NCBI GenBank assembly: GCA_002205965.3
Contig: NADL03000496.1
Coordinates: forward strand, 186,001 to 250,000
Length of the DNA stretch: 64,000 bases
Direction: 5' to 3'
Source: Kappaphycus alvarezii
Lineage: Eukaryota > Rhodophyta > Florideophyceae > Gigartinales > Solieriaceae
The notes beneath the pieces are model-generated. The model did no database searches. It was not told the DNA's origin and saw only the letters and a list, made by a program, of their open reading frames with translations. Numbering within the stretch: position 1 is the first letter of the stretch; every line of letters begins with the position of its first letter. Both the position numbers and the translations under genes were made by a program. Positions 1 through 9,652 of the stretch are shown in pieces.

Positions 1-1
1 C

Positions 2-788
2 TTGACTCATTTCCCTGAGGATATCTTGCCAATCCGTGCTGCGCTGCGCTCCAGCCCCACCGTGACAGCTAGCGAAATTCTCTGGCACAATCGGTTAGGT
101 CATGGCGACGTCAGCACGATTAGGAGGATGAGTAGGAAAGGAACAGTCTCTGGACACCATATAAACAGTGGTCGTAGATCTCAGCATGTTTGTGAGTTAT
201 ATATGAAGGGCAATCAATCCAGATTGCCGAGTCACCCTAACTTGCATCGTGCTAAAGAGGTTGGGATGGTCATCCACTCGGACGTTTGCGGCCCAATGTT
301 TACGAAGTCCCTCTGTGGGGCTCGCTACTACGTTTATTTTATTGATGAGTTTAGTGGTTACTCAACTATCATGCCAATTGCGCGCAAGATTGACCGTTGC
401 AAGTTCATTCGAAAAGTTTCTACCATGGTTTGACAGGAACCTCTCCTGTCTGGTTCGCAAGCTGCCCAGTGACAGGGGTTGCGAATACATTGCACTGTCT
501 TCATTCTTAGAACAAAAGGGAATTGTTCAACGTCTGACACAGCCGTACCTTAAAGGGAACAACGGTATTGCGGAGCGCCTGAATCACACTGTCGAGGAAG
601 CTGCTCGTGCTTTTTGTCTTATGCCCGGCTCTCCAGATCACTCTGGGCTGAAGCTGTGGTCCATGCAGTATACAAACGAAATCGTTTCTTCGAACCCAGA
701 GGCGCTACTAAATCATCTTGGGAGCTTCTGTTGGGCTCTCGACCGCGGATTGATCACATCAAATTCTTTGGTTGCCCCGTTTGGGTGA
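2..788 (+). pseudogene. copia pre-integrase and integrase core (broken)
   Basis: Encodes the HHCC-type pre-integrase region (LWHNRLGHGDVSTIRRMS, then a CELYMKG remnant of the cysteine pair) followed by the integrase catalytic core. The first catalytic Asp lies in HSDVCGPM. The middle of the fold is recognisable in YYVYFIDEFSGYS. After a frameshift near 420 the core continues with DRGCEYI and GNNGIAERLNHTVEE, the usual E-containing helix of copia integrases. The enzyme would join element cDNA to chromosomal DNA, but the frameshift prevents a complete product. It starts before the window. The family call is firm. Confidence 0.88.
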
Positions 789-1334
789 ACGTTACAGAAG
801 AAAAACGCCGCAAAATTGACTCAAATTTAGAAAAGAGATTTTTAGTGCACTGTTTGGACAACGGGCTGTACTAGGTTTGGCCACTTGATCGTCGGTGTGT
901 TACAGTTGTGCGGCATGTTAATATTGCAGAGGACGTGCTTCCAGGCAAAGACAAGGCGGTAGACGAGGGCGATGAAAGTGATGACTTTATGGTCTCGAAA
1001 AGCACGTCGCCAGAAGGGAATAAGTCCCCTAAGCATCGCTCAGATTGTCGTTCTGTCCGTTTTAATATACTGCCAAAGGTTCAGAGCAAAACCATTTGCC
1101 TGCTGCGGATGTTGAGGATGAATCTGGAATGGTGGATATGAGCAGTGAGGAGGTAAGAGATGCGCTCACTTACCACCCTGACAGGTCTAATAATCAGGTT
1201 GATGACACTGTTGATCAGATGCCACCAGAGCCAGCATCTAGTGAGTTATTGTATGATGCAGATACGGATGATGATAATCCTCCAGCTGCTCGACGTTACT
1301 CTGTCATGAACAGGAGTCAGACTGACTTCTGAAG

Positions 1335-1446
1335 GGGAAAGGTTTGGTTGTTTTACTTTTGGAAGATATATCCGGTCTATCCCATGGTTTTCAGGACAAC
1401 CGCAATCAACTCAAAAAGGGTATACCGACACTGTAATGGGGAAGGA
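1335..1446 (-). mobile_element. 5'-truncated LINE 3' end, 112 bp, with 10-bp TSD
   Basis: A 112-bp insert between integrase and RT of Copia-1, flanked by a perfect 10-bp direct repeat ACTTCTGAAG (1325-1334 and 1447-1456). Read on the minus strand it ends in TTCCAAAAGTAAAACAACC and a C-rich end. That end is shared by many inserts in this window (10476, 14302, 35297, 39499). The other boundary differs from copy to copy. A fixed 3' end, variable 5' end and target duplication are what 5'-truncated LINE insertion by target-primed reverse transcription leaves. Confidence 0.85.
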
Positions 1447-1466
1447 ACTTCTGAAGTCCATTAGAA

Positions 1467-2240
1467 ATGGCAAAAGTCTCTAAGAACCTTTCGGACGCTG
1501 AGCTTAGAGCAATTGATGAAGCCCTATCCGGACCGGAGGCATCGGAATGGAAGGAAGCTATTGACAATGACCTGTCGTCCCTTCAGCATCATAAAACTTG
1601 GGCGAAAACTACTCTGGCACCTGGGGCCAAGTGCATAACGACCTGCTTCGTTTTTTGGAGGAAGCATGATGCAAAGGAGAAAGCCGGACTGGTCACCCAG
1701 GGCTCTGTGCAAGGGTTTGTTGAAAAAACCTATGCACCAGTAGCATATTTCTGCACAGTCCGTGTTGTGCTGGCTTTCGCGGTTTAGAAGGGTTTGGTAA
1801 TGCATCAGCTTGATGTTAATTCTGCATTTTTGCAGGATCCAATCGAAACCGATGTGTATGTCAGTCCTCCATGGGGCGTTGCCATTTGCGCTGAAGGAGA
1901 AGCCTTCAAATTGAACAAGGGTTTGTACGACCTAAAGCAGTCGCCCAGGGTTTGGTTTGAAAGGTTCTGTGAGATCATGAAGCTTATTTGCTTTGTCAGT
2001 TCCAAGGCAGGTGATTTTTTATTCTACTGCAAGTTTGGTGATGAGGAGGTATGGCTTGTACTGTACGTTGAATACATTATTGTCGCTGGTTCCTCGGAGA
2101 AACTGGCGGCTACGTCAAATGCCAGCTTACCAAGCATGTTGAAATCAAAGGTTTTGCGCCACTGCATCCATTCTTGGGTATATCCGTGCTGATGGAGCAC
2201 AATCGTCTTTGGCTTTCTCAGGAACACTTTATCAGACAAG
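1467..2240 (+). pseudogene. copia reverse transcriptase (RVT_2), catalytically dead
   Basis: Copia-type RT split over several frames. It starts with SEWKEAIDNDLSSLQHHKTW, continues through TYAPVAYFCTVRVVLAFAV and then the motif A region HQLDVNSAFLQDPIETDVYV, and includes KLNKGLYDLKQSPRVWFERF. The catalytic YVDD box is replaced by YVEY (LYVEYIIVAGS, about 2065-2100), which loses the metal-binding Asp pair. With the frameshifts this makes the copy non-functional. Family assignment is secure from the order and wording of the motifs. Confidence 0.9.
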
Positions 2241-2419
2241 TACTGTCCAGATTTGAAATGGATACCTGCAATCCATCACCGACCATTATGTCACTTTGAG
2301 GATTGGATGGCAAGGTAAGTAAGCCTGTTGACAAAGTCAGATATCAAGAGCTATTGGGTTCCTAACTGTTTTTGTCGACGAGGTCTCGTCCGGATATCTC
2401 TGCTGCTGTGGAAATTCTT

Positions 2420-2850
2420 TGTCGATACACAAGTGGTCCTCGGAGTGCTCACTGGAAAGCACTTGAAAGAATTATACGCTATTTGAAGGGTACTTTCTAC
2501 CTTTCGGTTATTACTGCAGCAGGATGACTCTGGAAATGAACTATTTGCGTATTTTGACGCTGATTGTGCTGTAGAGGTTTCTTCCAAAAAGTCGACATCT
2601 GGGAATCTGTTGATGCTCGGCAAGGCACAATCGACTGGTGAAGCTCAAAAGCAAACTTGTGTTGCACTATCTACGACTGAGGCAGAACAAATATCAATGA
2701 GTGACTCTTGCAAGAAAGTGCTTTGGCTTCGATCTCTTCTAGAAGAGCTTCACTGCTCAAAGATGACCCAACCATGCTCTACAGTGACAATCAAGGAGAC
2801 ATTTGCTGGTCTGAGAATAGAATTCGTAAAGCTAGTCCTCTCTAGGTTAA
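2420..2850 (+). pseudogene. copia RNase H C-terminal region (broken)
   Basis: The end of a copia polyprotein. FAYFDADCAVEVSSKKSTSG corresponds to the usual YCDADWA..R.STSG stretch, and VALSTTEAEQISMSDSCKKV to the ALSS.EAEY......K motif with its conserved Glu. RNase H removes RNA from the RNA-DNA hybrid during reverse transcription. The surrounding frame is interrupted. It ends just before the repeat at 2848. Confidence 0.85.
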
Positions 2851-3015
2851 CTGTGGGCCCTCAGTAACGCGTAGTCGTAATCCGCACGGCTTTTTCCCGA
2901 TATTAGGAATTTGCTTGACCGATCCAACTACCGTTTTTTTGTTTCTCCCAACCCTTTGTTTATTCAGAAAGTCTTTCAGTATGTCCTGAAAAATAAATAC
3001 GAATCAGATCGCCTC
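2848..3015 (+). repeat. copia-associated 3' repeat (possible LTR part), cut by a solo LTR
   Basis: About 170 bp starting CCTCTCTAGGTTAACTGTGG. It recurs in the right arm (51447-51945, plus) and the left arm (35226-35728, minus). It follows RNase H, so it may be the 3' LTR region of Copia-1, but I could not define TG...CA ends. At 2963-2971 it holds TTCAGAAAG once: this is the empty form of the site that carries a 294-296 bp LINE tail in both arms. A solo gypsy LTR interrupts it at 3016. Confidence 0.6.
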
Positions 3016-4437
3016 TGATAGGGGTAAATCGTCGGGAGAAGAGATATTCAGAACCAACTACCCCAAGAAGGAGGTGTTGCAAGCGACAAAAGTGCTACCG
3101 TGGTATAGTTGAACGAACAAAAAGGAGTGTATAGGGACGACAGTTGAATGGGCTACAAGCAAGTATGGAAGGGGCAGGGTCTACCACTGATGCTCTGTGA
3201 GCAGCGTAGGAAAAATGTTTCTTGGTCTGAGTTGACTCTCAACTCCCTACTACTCAGGACTTGGCTTGAAGTTGTCTGCCAACTTGCTTGAACTCTCCAT
3301 GTGGAAGCAGTTTACTCAGCTTATATAGACTTTTGGCTACCCCTAAAGTCGAACAAAACTACAGAATGTACCAGGAAATGCAAAAAAAATTTTTGTGACG
3401 ATATAATCTAAACAAAAGATAATTAAGAAACTAACAATCAATGAGGTCCTCTTATTTCCCATTCTCTAAATCAGATCCAAAAAACTCCTCTAAAATATCC
3501 ACGCTGCCCAAGCAGTCCCCACAGATATCTGCGAACGGCTTATAACTATCTATTTCCTCCTGGGAGATATCTAAACTACTAAAGATATACCCATCCGGTT
3601 CCATCGTTGGCACCACTTGTTCCATACATTCCACCATTCCAACACTTCCCATGCCTCCCTGTCCTTCATCATCCTCGCCCTCTTCTTCATCTTCGTTCTC
3701 CTTAAAACCATAGACCATTTCTGGGGCTGCTCGCTCCTCGAAGGTCTCCCCAGCTCCCCCTCGACCTCCCACTCCTGCCCCTCAGGTACCTCCTCGGCCT
3801 CATCCTCGACGAAGAGCTTGCGGACGAACTCGATTATCTTCTTCTTAGTCTGGCGTCGCAGGTAGTCGTCTGCGTCCGTCGGGCCATATACAGCGAGCAC
3901 AAGGCCGTTTAAGGGGCGAGAGGTGCGGTTTTTGGTGATGGGGGCGGAGGGGCGAAGGTTATTCATTTTGGTTGTAAATGACTGTAGACGGAGGATAGAA
4001 GGTGTTTTGGGTGTGTGGGGGAGAGGGGTGATGAGTAAAATAATCGGGGACGTTTGAAACTTGGAATAAAGGGGTTTAAACAGGCTCCCGGGGCAGGTTC
4101 TTTCGATTAGGAATGGGTAAAATAAATCTGCAAGGGATTTTGTAGTAGTGCATTTGCGCCCTTTTTCTCAAAAAAGCGAATTTGGAGGAGGAGGTAAGCA
4201 AAAATGGGAAAAGAACTTGATTCGGGATCGATTCAGAGGGGTAGATACAGTATAAAAATATCTAGATAAAATGGAAGTAAATTTGGAGAGGACCGCGGTA
4301 ATGATAAGCAAGGCTCTCGGAGGATGAGGAAGGACTGGAACCATAAGCAATTTTGGACAAGGGGAGGTGGTACAGTAAACTAAAAGTCTGTAGATGACGG
4401 CGACACAAAATCCGTTCCTATCAGCACGCGCCTAACA
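3016..4437 (-). mobile_element. solo Ty3/gypsy LTR (minus), relative of Gypsy-1
   Basis: On the plus strand it runs from TGATAGGGGTAAATCGTC to CGCGCCTAACA, which reverse-complements to the TG...CA ends of the Gypsy-1 LTRs. Much of it is alignable to 25757-27241, including the U5 stretch GGGAGAAGAGATATTCAGAAC, the TATA region and the embedded ORF. There is no internal sequence on either side, so it is a solo LTR left by LTR-LTR recombination. The flanks GCCTC (3011-3015) and GGCTC (4438-4442) are a likely 5-bp target duplication with one mismatch. Confidence 0.88.
3452..3966 (-). pseudogene. LTR-encoded acidic protein (frameshifted copy)
   Basis: ORF inside the U3 part of the solo LTR. The N-terminal half starts at ATG 3966, with a basic start and then GPTDADDYLRRQTKKKIIEF. 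After one frameshift in the acidic middle the C-terminal half reads FADICGDCLGSVDILEEFFG and ends SDLENGK. It matches the ORF in the two Gypsy-1 LTRs at both ends despite clear divergence, which suggests selection on the protein. A TTTAAAC TATA-like box lies upstream (about 4071). Function unknown; I see no known domain, signal peptide or membrane helix. Confidence 0.75.
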
Positions 4438-4680
4438 GGCTCATAGCCAGCTTACCTGGCAGGAACAGACTCGTGCAAGTTGCCATCTCCACACTAGGGG
4501 GTGGCATCCAGAAGCGTTCCGCCACTTCACGGGGGTGGCCCGAGCGGTCCCCAACCGAGTCTTGGACCAACACCCCAGGGTGAGGGCCATTTTCGGCGTT
4601 GATGGTCACCTCCAACGCAGCCTGCTTGTCAACCGGTCTACCAGCTACTTTCTAGTTGGCACACATGCTCGGTGGTGGTA
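4438..4680 (-). other. dispersed coding-like repeat of unknown identity
   Basis: An open stretch on the minus strand reading KQAALEVTINAENGPHPGVL, then VQDSVGDRSGHPREVAERFW. Two diverged relatives lie in the spacer, near 43480-43600 and 44290-44400, keeping the part around LEVT-NAE and the following V-Q residues. It is bounded by the solo LTR on one side and LINE-A on the other. I do not recognise the family; a gag or ORF1 remnant of an unidentified element is possible. Confidence 0.45.
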
Positions 4681-4779
4681 AATCTTTATTGGTTGTACAA
4701 TGTCGCACAGAAGCGTGCGGAGGGTATTCATAAATTAACTACGGATGCGGGCGGCGAGTAGAAACCTGTCGCGCCTGCA

Positions 4780-6094
4780 TTATTTGGAGACTAAATGCAA
4801 AACGGGTAACGATGTCGCGGAGCTCCTGTTGAGGGAAGGAACCGCGACGGGAAGCAGCAAAGGAAGCAAGGCGGCGAAAAAACCCCTGCTAAGCTGACGG
4901 CCAAAGCCGTAGATTGGTGGGGGAGAGAGTCCGCAGCAGATAAATAACCTTACAGGCGCTCGCACAGAAACGGTGCAAGTGGTAGGCCACCTGGGCGTCA
5001 CCGAAGGACTTAGGACAGGAAAAGGTGCGATGGACTGCAGCTTGACGGGTATCGAATGCGGCGCTGACGAGGGAATCGGAACCAATGGGAGAGCCGAGAA
5101 CGGTAAAGCTATCGGGCGTGGAGAAGGGGCAGGGAAGAGTGAGGGGAGAAGGATTATAGGAGAGGCCGTAGACGTGGGTTTTGGTCATATTCAGTGCGAA
5201 CCCGATGGCTTGTCCCTGATTCTGGAAGAATTGCAAAGCCTCGAGGGCCTGCGAGCGGGGAACGACCAAGTTCCCATCGTCTGCATACCAAGCGTTGAGC
5301 GGGAGCCGGAATTGCTCCTGGAACTTGAGAACGAGAGGATGGAGAGCGAGAGCGAAAAGAAGAGCCCCCAACGGATCCCCGTGTTGAGTGCCATCGGCGC
5401 TTAGTATGGAGAATGAACCGAGTGGGAGAAAAGAGGTATCCCAATAGCAGTAGTAAACCAATCGCGCGATGCCAGGTGCAAAGTCTAGAACGGCATCAAG
5501 AATGCGTTGTAGAGAAATGCTGTTGAAAGCATTATGGGCATCGACTTGGACCAATACGTGGTCCTGGAACTTGGTGTTTTGCGTTAGGCGACGGACGGCA
5601 TGAACAATGGCCTCAGCCCCACTTTAAACGCCCACGCCGAGTTGATCAGGAAAGAGGTAGGAAGCTGCAGTCGAGCAAGCCTTGTGAGCGAGGAGGCGGG
5701 CAATAAGTCGGCGGAGGAGGAGACCAACAGCTATAGGGCGAAGTCCACCGTTGGGCTTGTGGAGAGCTGTGAGCCAGCCCCCGCAGAAGTAGGCCCGGCA
5801 CGAGTCCGGTAGTTCGCCGTTGGAACACATGTTAACAAACTTGGTCAGCACATAAAGACAGTCACGGACGGGATGCACTCCCCCCGCAGGTCGAAGCAAC
5901 ATACAGAGAAAGACCGGGGAAAGGCCATCAGATCCAGGGGCGGTGGACGGGTCGAGGCTATGTATGGCTCTACGAACAATCCGAAACAGAAAACTTGACT
6001 GCAGGGGGAAGACGAGAGTTAAGAGGGGCTGAACGAGGGACGCGGGCGTGGGGTGAAGGGATTTGAGTCTGCGGAGATTGTCTTCCGAGGGCAC
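4780..6094 (-). pseudogene. LINE-A reverse transcriptase (frameshifted)
   Basis: RT domain in two main frames. The upstream part (6094-5624) has LDPSTAPGSDGLSP and KPNGGLRPIAVGLLLRRLIA, the fingers region of LINE RTs. The downstream part (5554-4889) has motif A VDAHNAFNSIS, motif B GTQHGDPLGALLFAL, motif C LNAWYADDGNLVV with the catalytic Asp pair intact, and the thumb-side TVLGSPIGSD block. A frameshift separates the two parts. The enzyme primes reverse transcription at a nicked target. The catalytic residues are kept but no complete frame remains. Confidence 0.87.
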
Positions 6095-6169
6095 AACAGG
6101 TGGGGTATCGTGCAGTAAGGCTGCTGTGGAGCGGGAAGGACTGCCACGGTGCAGTAAGCGGCGGCTGCG

Positions 6170-7488
6170 CTAGAGCGTAGATGGGGAAGGAGAGGCGTCG
6201 GCATGAGTAGCAAGGGGGTGGGAGGCACTGAAGAGGGAGAGGGCTTCAATGAAGAGGTCATCGAAGAGACCGGAAGATGCGATACGAATGCGGTCAGCAG
6301 GAGTGGAACAGTTTTTAGAGCGGCTCGAGCCATGGAGGCGTGGATGATTGCGTCGAAATACGAATTTGGGGAGGGCGACAAGTTCGAGAAGGGCACGATG
6401 AAGATGTGCATCAGACGGACCAGCGATGACACGGCTCAGGAAGGCAAAATAGAGGTCGTGGGCCGCTACTTGAACTGGGCGAGGGATGTACGGAAGAACG
6501 GGTATCGAAGCCCTGAAAAGAGCAGGGAAAGTAAGGGCAGTAGGAGGGACAGAAGCAACGCTACTGGTCATTATCGGTCATTGATTCCGGAACTGGGAAG
6601 TATTCGAGGACAGAGAACCGACCATCACCCTGCGGGGGAACGGGGGAGCTAGGAGAAAAAGAGGTCGCGGGCCCAGGGCCGCGACGTGCAACCACGGTAA
6701 AAACCGTCCGTATCGGTCACTTTTGGACGGGCGCGACGGCGCTTGGAGTGGACAGTGGGAACCGAAGGGGGCGCGAGGGGAGGCATGTCCCGGGCAAAGG
6801 TGGGATCGGCAGAAAGAGTCTGGTAAGCTGCGGATTCAATTTCGCAGAGGGATTGGGCAAGAGCAGCAGCAGGATACCACTGGCAGGACGGAGATTCCAG
6901 GCGTTCGATTTCCTGTCGAAGTTTTGGAAGGACGTCGCGGAGCTGGGCAGGAGACAGGTCAAAAGAGATGTCCATGATTTCGGAAAACAAGAGTTCGGGA
7001 GGGTACTAGTTGTCCGATGTCTTCGCCAGGTTTCGGAAGGCGGTATAGGCTGGAGGCAAAGACGCCAAATCCCGCTCGGCAGCGCACGTTATGAAGACAT
7101 GAGGGGAAAAGGAGCGAATAATGGAACAGAAGACGGGAAAACCACCTTGTGTGATCGTTCGGCGGAAAACGGACGGATCGTGTACAGGAAAGTCCGGAAG
7201 AGACGTGACGACGACAACTCGCTTGGTGTTTCCCCCAAAAAGCCTGCGAGAAGCTCGGCGGACACGGCCCGCAAACTTGGTGGAGATCCGAACAGCTGAA
7301 AGGTCACCATGTTGGGTGAGGCCTTGGCGACCCAGGAAAGGGAGACGGCGGAGGGGTTTGGGGGCCGTTGGGGGCATGGTCGCCGCGCGCAGGTAGGATT
7401 GGACGGGAGGCAGAGGAGCAGGATTGGGAGATTGGTCCGATTCAGTGGCAGGAGAAGTTGGCGGGGAAGGGGCCGCAAGGGAGGTCAA
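6170..7488 (-). pseudogene. LINE-A N-terminal region (no known domain)
   Basis: Proline-rich N-terminus, then a region around VRRASRRLFGGNTKRVVVVT, a helix-like stretch LSPAQLRDVLPKLRQEIERL and a basic stretch HSKRRRARPKVTD, in three frames. The same modules in the same order appear in LINE-B (12662-12877 and 12303-12485), which shows they belong to the LINE protein. I see no zinc knuckle or APE-type endonuclease here, which fits RLE-class LINEs. Confidence 0.65.
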
Positions 7489-7564
7489 GACACACGCTCA
7501 AACACTTGTATTATAGGTCCTGCCAATGGTTTGATTACAAGTACATAGGACTTTCAACCTTTTC

Positions 7565-8430
7565 ATTACTCGCAGTAAACCAACCCAATTTAACCCAATT
7601 TAACCCAACCCACCCATTCAAGTAAACCAAACCCAATTTATACCAACCCATTCAAGTGAACCAAACCCAATTTATACCAACCCATTCAAGTAAACCAGAA
7701 GTCGTCCGTGAAATGGACCACCCAATTTAACGCCAGTTGTCTGCTGGAAGGGGTCTTGAGTGAGTCTTAATGCCGCAACGTGCAAGTTAGTATGTTCCAG
7801 AGAACCTCTATTCTCATGGTATCTCCGTCCCTACGCAAGTCAGGTCTCTTCACTGTTATGTCTAGTTCCACCCTGTTCCCCCAATCTACTAGTCATCCGT
7901 TTCAGTACAAACCCCATTTAATCCAATTTAACTTGGGCCACAACTTGAAATTGTGTATACAGTGTATTCCAGAGAACCTCCGTTCTGAGGGTATGTACAG
8001 TAAGTGGTTACCCTACTTACAGTAGTCCTAGTCTGTGATTGCTCCTGGCAGGAAAATTAAGTATACCAACCCATTCAAGTAAACCCCATTTACCCTGGGA
8101 TGCCCATCGGAGACCACATCCAAGGTGGTCGACGAGTATGCGGCCGCTATCGTGGCCCGTATCGAAAGCTTTAAGGCGAAGGTATCCTCTCGGATTTATC
8201 AAAAGATCAGCTATGCCATTTGGTCCACGTGTGCAGCTTAAGCGATTGGTCGTAGCCCGCAACATGCAGAAGTTTGCCTCCCGCTCCAAAGCCAGTCAAT
8301 TTTAGTGGCCTTTACAAGTATTGAAGAAAATCAATAAGTAAAAACCCGAAACCCCATTTAACCCAATTTAACCAACCAATTCAAGTAAGCCCAATTTACC
8401 CAATTTAACCCGAAAGCATCACCTTTAATG
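7565..8430. repeat. minisatellite-like AACCCAATTT region
   Basis: Gene-free stretch. At about 7603-7697 a unit of roughly 34 bp containing CCCATTCAAGTAAACC and CCCAATTTATACC repeats about two and a half times. Shorter motifs (CCCAATTTAACCC, ACCCATTCAAGTAAACC) recur irregularly at 7570-7620, 7905-7935, 8066-8090 and 8350-8412. It lies upstream of LINE-A and includes the LINE fragment at 8095-8250. No telomere-like perfect array is present. Confidence 0.7.
8095..8250 (+). pseudogene. LINE C-terminal fragment after the endonuclease
   Basis: A short open stretch reading VVDEYAAAIVARIESFKAKV then SSRIYQKISYAIWSTCAA. The last part matches the extreme C-terminus of LINE-F, where in one frame RRIYQRLSCTLWSSIAEAIL follows the endonuclease (about 56600-56660). 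I infer a decayed 3' coding end of another RLE LINE. It is too short to place in a family. Confidence 0.55.
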
Positions 8431-8681
8431 ATCAATACTCAGGAGACAGCTAGCGCCATACAGCGCAGGGCCTGGGACTACACAGCAGGGCCCAAATCGG
8501 TGGTCTGGTCAAGACGCCGCCGATTAACGGACGTAGCAACGTATTGGACAATCAGGCATACGAATCTAACGAGGAGCGATGTTTCTCGGCGGCAACAGAG
8601 GTACCACGCTTGCTGGCGAGAAAGTGGGCGACTTGTTGCACAGCTTGATCAAACCCGGGTCCAATGCAACCATAGACATCA

Positions 8682-8765
8682 GGGGAAATTTGGGGTGTTT
8701 TTAATGCATGAAAAATATGGTCAGCTGTTCCCTAAGGGATGTCGTGATTGTAAAGGCTTACAATG
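8682..8765 (-). mobile_element. 84-bp LINE tail with 9-bp TSD
   Basis: Starts GGGGAAATTTGGGGTG, the reverse complement of the LINE 3' end, and is bounded by the direct repeat TAGACATCA (8673-8681 and 8766-8774). The mirror copy is at 63586-63668. It belongs to the subfamily whose 3' end contains ATGCATTAAAA, like LINE-B. It was in place before the arms duplicated. Confidence 0.85.
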
Positions 8766-8784
8766 TAGACATCAGCAACCATGG

Positions 8785-8829
8785 GGAAAAAGGTTTTGGT
8801 GTTTTACTCTTGGAAGATATATCCGGTCT
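8785..8829 (-). mobile_element. 45-bp LINE tail with 10-bp TSD
   Basis: Only 45 bp (GGAAAAAGGTTTTGGTG to TATATCCGGTCT), flanked by the perfect direct repeat GCAACCATGG (8775-8784 and 8830-8839). Its left TSD abuts the right TSD of the previous tail. The mirror copy is at 63522-63566. It is the shortest clear insertion in the window. Confidence 0.85.
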
Positions 8830-8860
8830 GCAACCATGGGTGAAGGGAGAAAATTTTGGG

Positions 8861-9652
8861 TTATTTTAATGCATGGAAGATGTGGTCGGTTATGGGGTGA
8901 AGGTCCAGTCCGTAGTATTCGCAAAAAGTATGGTAATCGTGGCGTTTCTCTGATTCTTTCTTGGAGATATGGCCATGTGGAGGACAAGAACGAAACCCGG
9001 ATGAGTGCGGGCTGATGACAGAGACATCAAAGGCCTGCGGGCTCGCAGCGAACTCGGAGTCATTAATAAAAACATCTAGGCGGAGCTGGGTCGCGGAAGA
9101 AGCAGAAGGATAAATGCGGTCAATTCGAGCCTGCCGTTCCTCTCTGGTCAGTTGGGAGGCCGCAAGGAAGCCAGAGGAAGGATGTAGAGGATCTGGAAAG
9201 CGCTGCCCCCGAGAAACGGGAACACCGTGGAGAGCAGTATGGCGGATGGACCGAGCTAGTTCGTCACGAAGTGCGTCGTGGTGGCGAACGCTACCGGCGC
9301 CAGTACTGCACACCATGGCGTGATGACTGTGAACATCTAGCACGGCAGTTGAACGGGAACATATGGTGCAGGAACGGGATCCAGAGAAAAGTGGCTCGCC
9401 GAGACGTAAACAGACCATAGTAATCCAGACTTCTGGAGCAGCGCGGGCACCGTTACCGCTGAGTAGAAGAGTGCAGAAGGGTAGTGAGGACGAGGAAGCA
9501 ATGGTTAATACATGACGCGTTTTGGAAACAGGGGTGAGGGATGCCGTGAAGCGATCATACTTGTAGTCCACGAGCTCAGTAGTCAGTGCATGCTGCAAGC
9601 CACGAGGGGGGAGCACAGGGGATTCCTGGTGGCCTGGCGAAAGCATTGACAA
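8861..9652 (-). pseudogene. LINE-B C-terminal zinc motif and restriction-like endonuclease
   Basis: A 263-codon open frame. After an N-terminal linker comes CTICSRSTAVLDVHSHHAMV with a following Cys (C-x2-C ... H ... C type), then HHDALRDELARSI. The endonuclease core shows LRLDVFI and AFDVSVISP, corresponding to the PD...D pattern of RLE LINEs that nick the target site. It ends FHALK at the very 3' end of the element, so there is almost no 3' UTR. The right-arm copy (62704-63480) is frameshifted. Confidence 0.8.

Larger units (their letters stand above)
1..2866 (+). mobile_element. Copia-1: degenerate Ty1/copia retrotransposon, 3' part
   Basis: Remnant of a Ty1/copia LTR retrotransposon entering from the left window edge, so its 5' LTR and gag are not visible. 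The order pre-integrase zinc motif, integrase core, copia-type reverse transcriptase, RNase H is diagnostic of the copia superfamily. The reading frame is broken many times and a LINE 3' end has inserted at 1335-1446, so the copy is dead and fairly old. The 3' side passes into a repeat (2848-3015) that also occurs in both arms of the inverted repeat. It lies outside the arms. Confidence 0.9.
4681..7490 (-). mobile_element. LINE-A: RLE-type-like LINE, truncated after RT
   Basis: A non-LTR retrotransposon on the minus strand, with an N-terminal region (about 7490-6170) followed by a LINE reverse transcriptase (about 6094-4780). The N-terminal part matches LINE-B in small stretches (RRLFGGNTKR against RRLFGGHQKR; EIERLESPSCQW against EIARLESSACSW), so the two are relatives. 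No zinc-ribbon or endonuclease follows, so the C-terminal end is missing. A 200-bp piece of the same element lies at 46118-46316, exactly at the inner edge of the right arm. Confidence 0.82.

Noticed and set aside
7565..8430. Interstitial telomere repeat
   Set aside because: The AACCCAATTT motif is irregular, mixed with other units, and not a head-to-tail short array.
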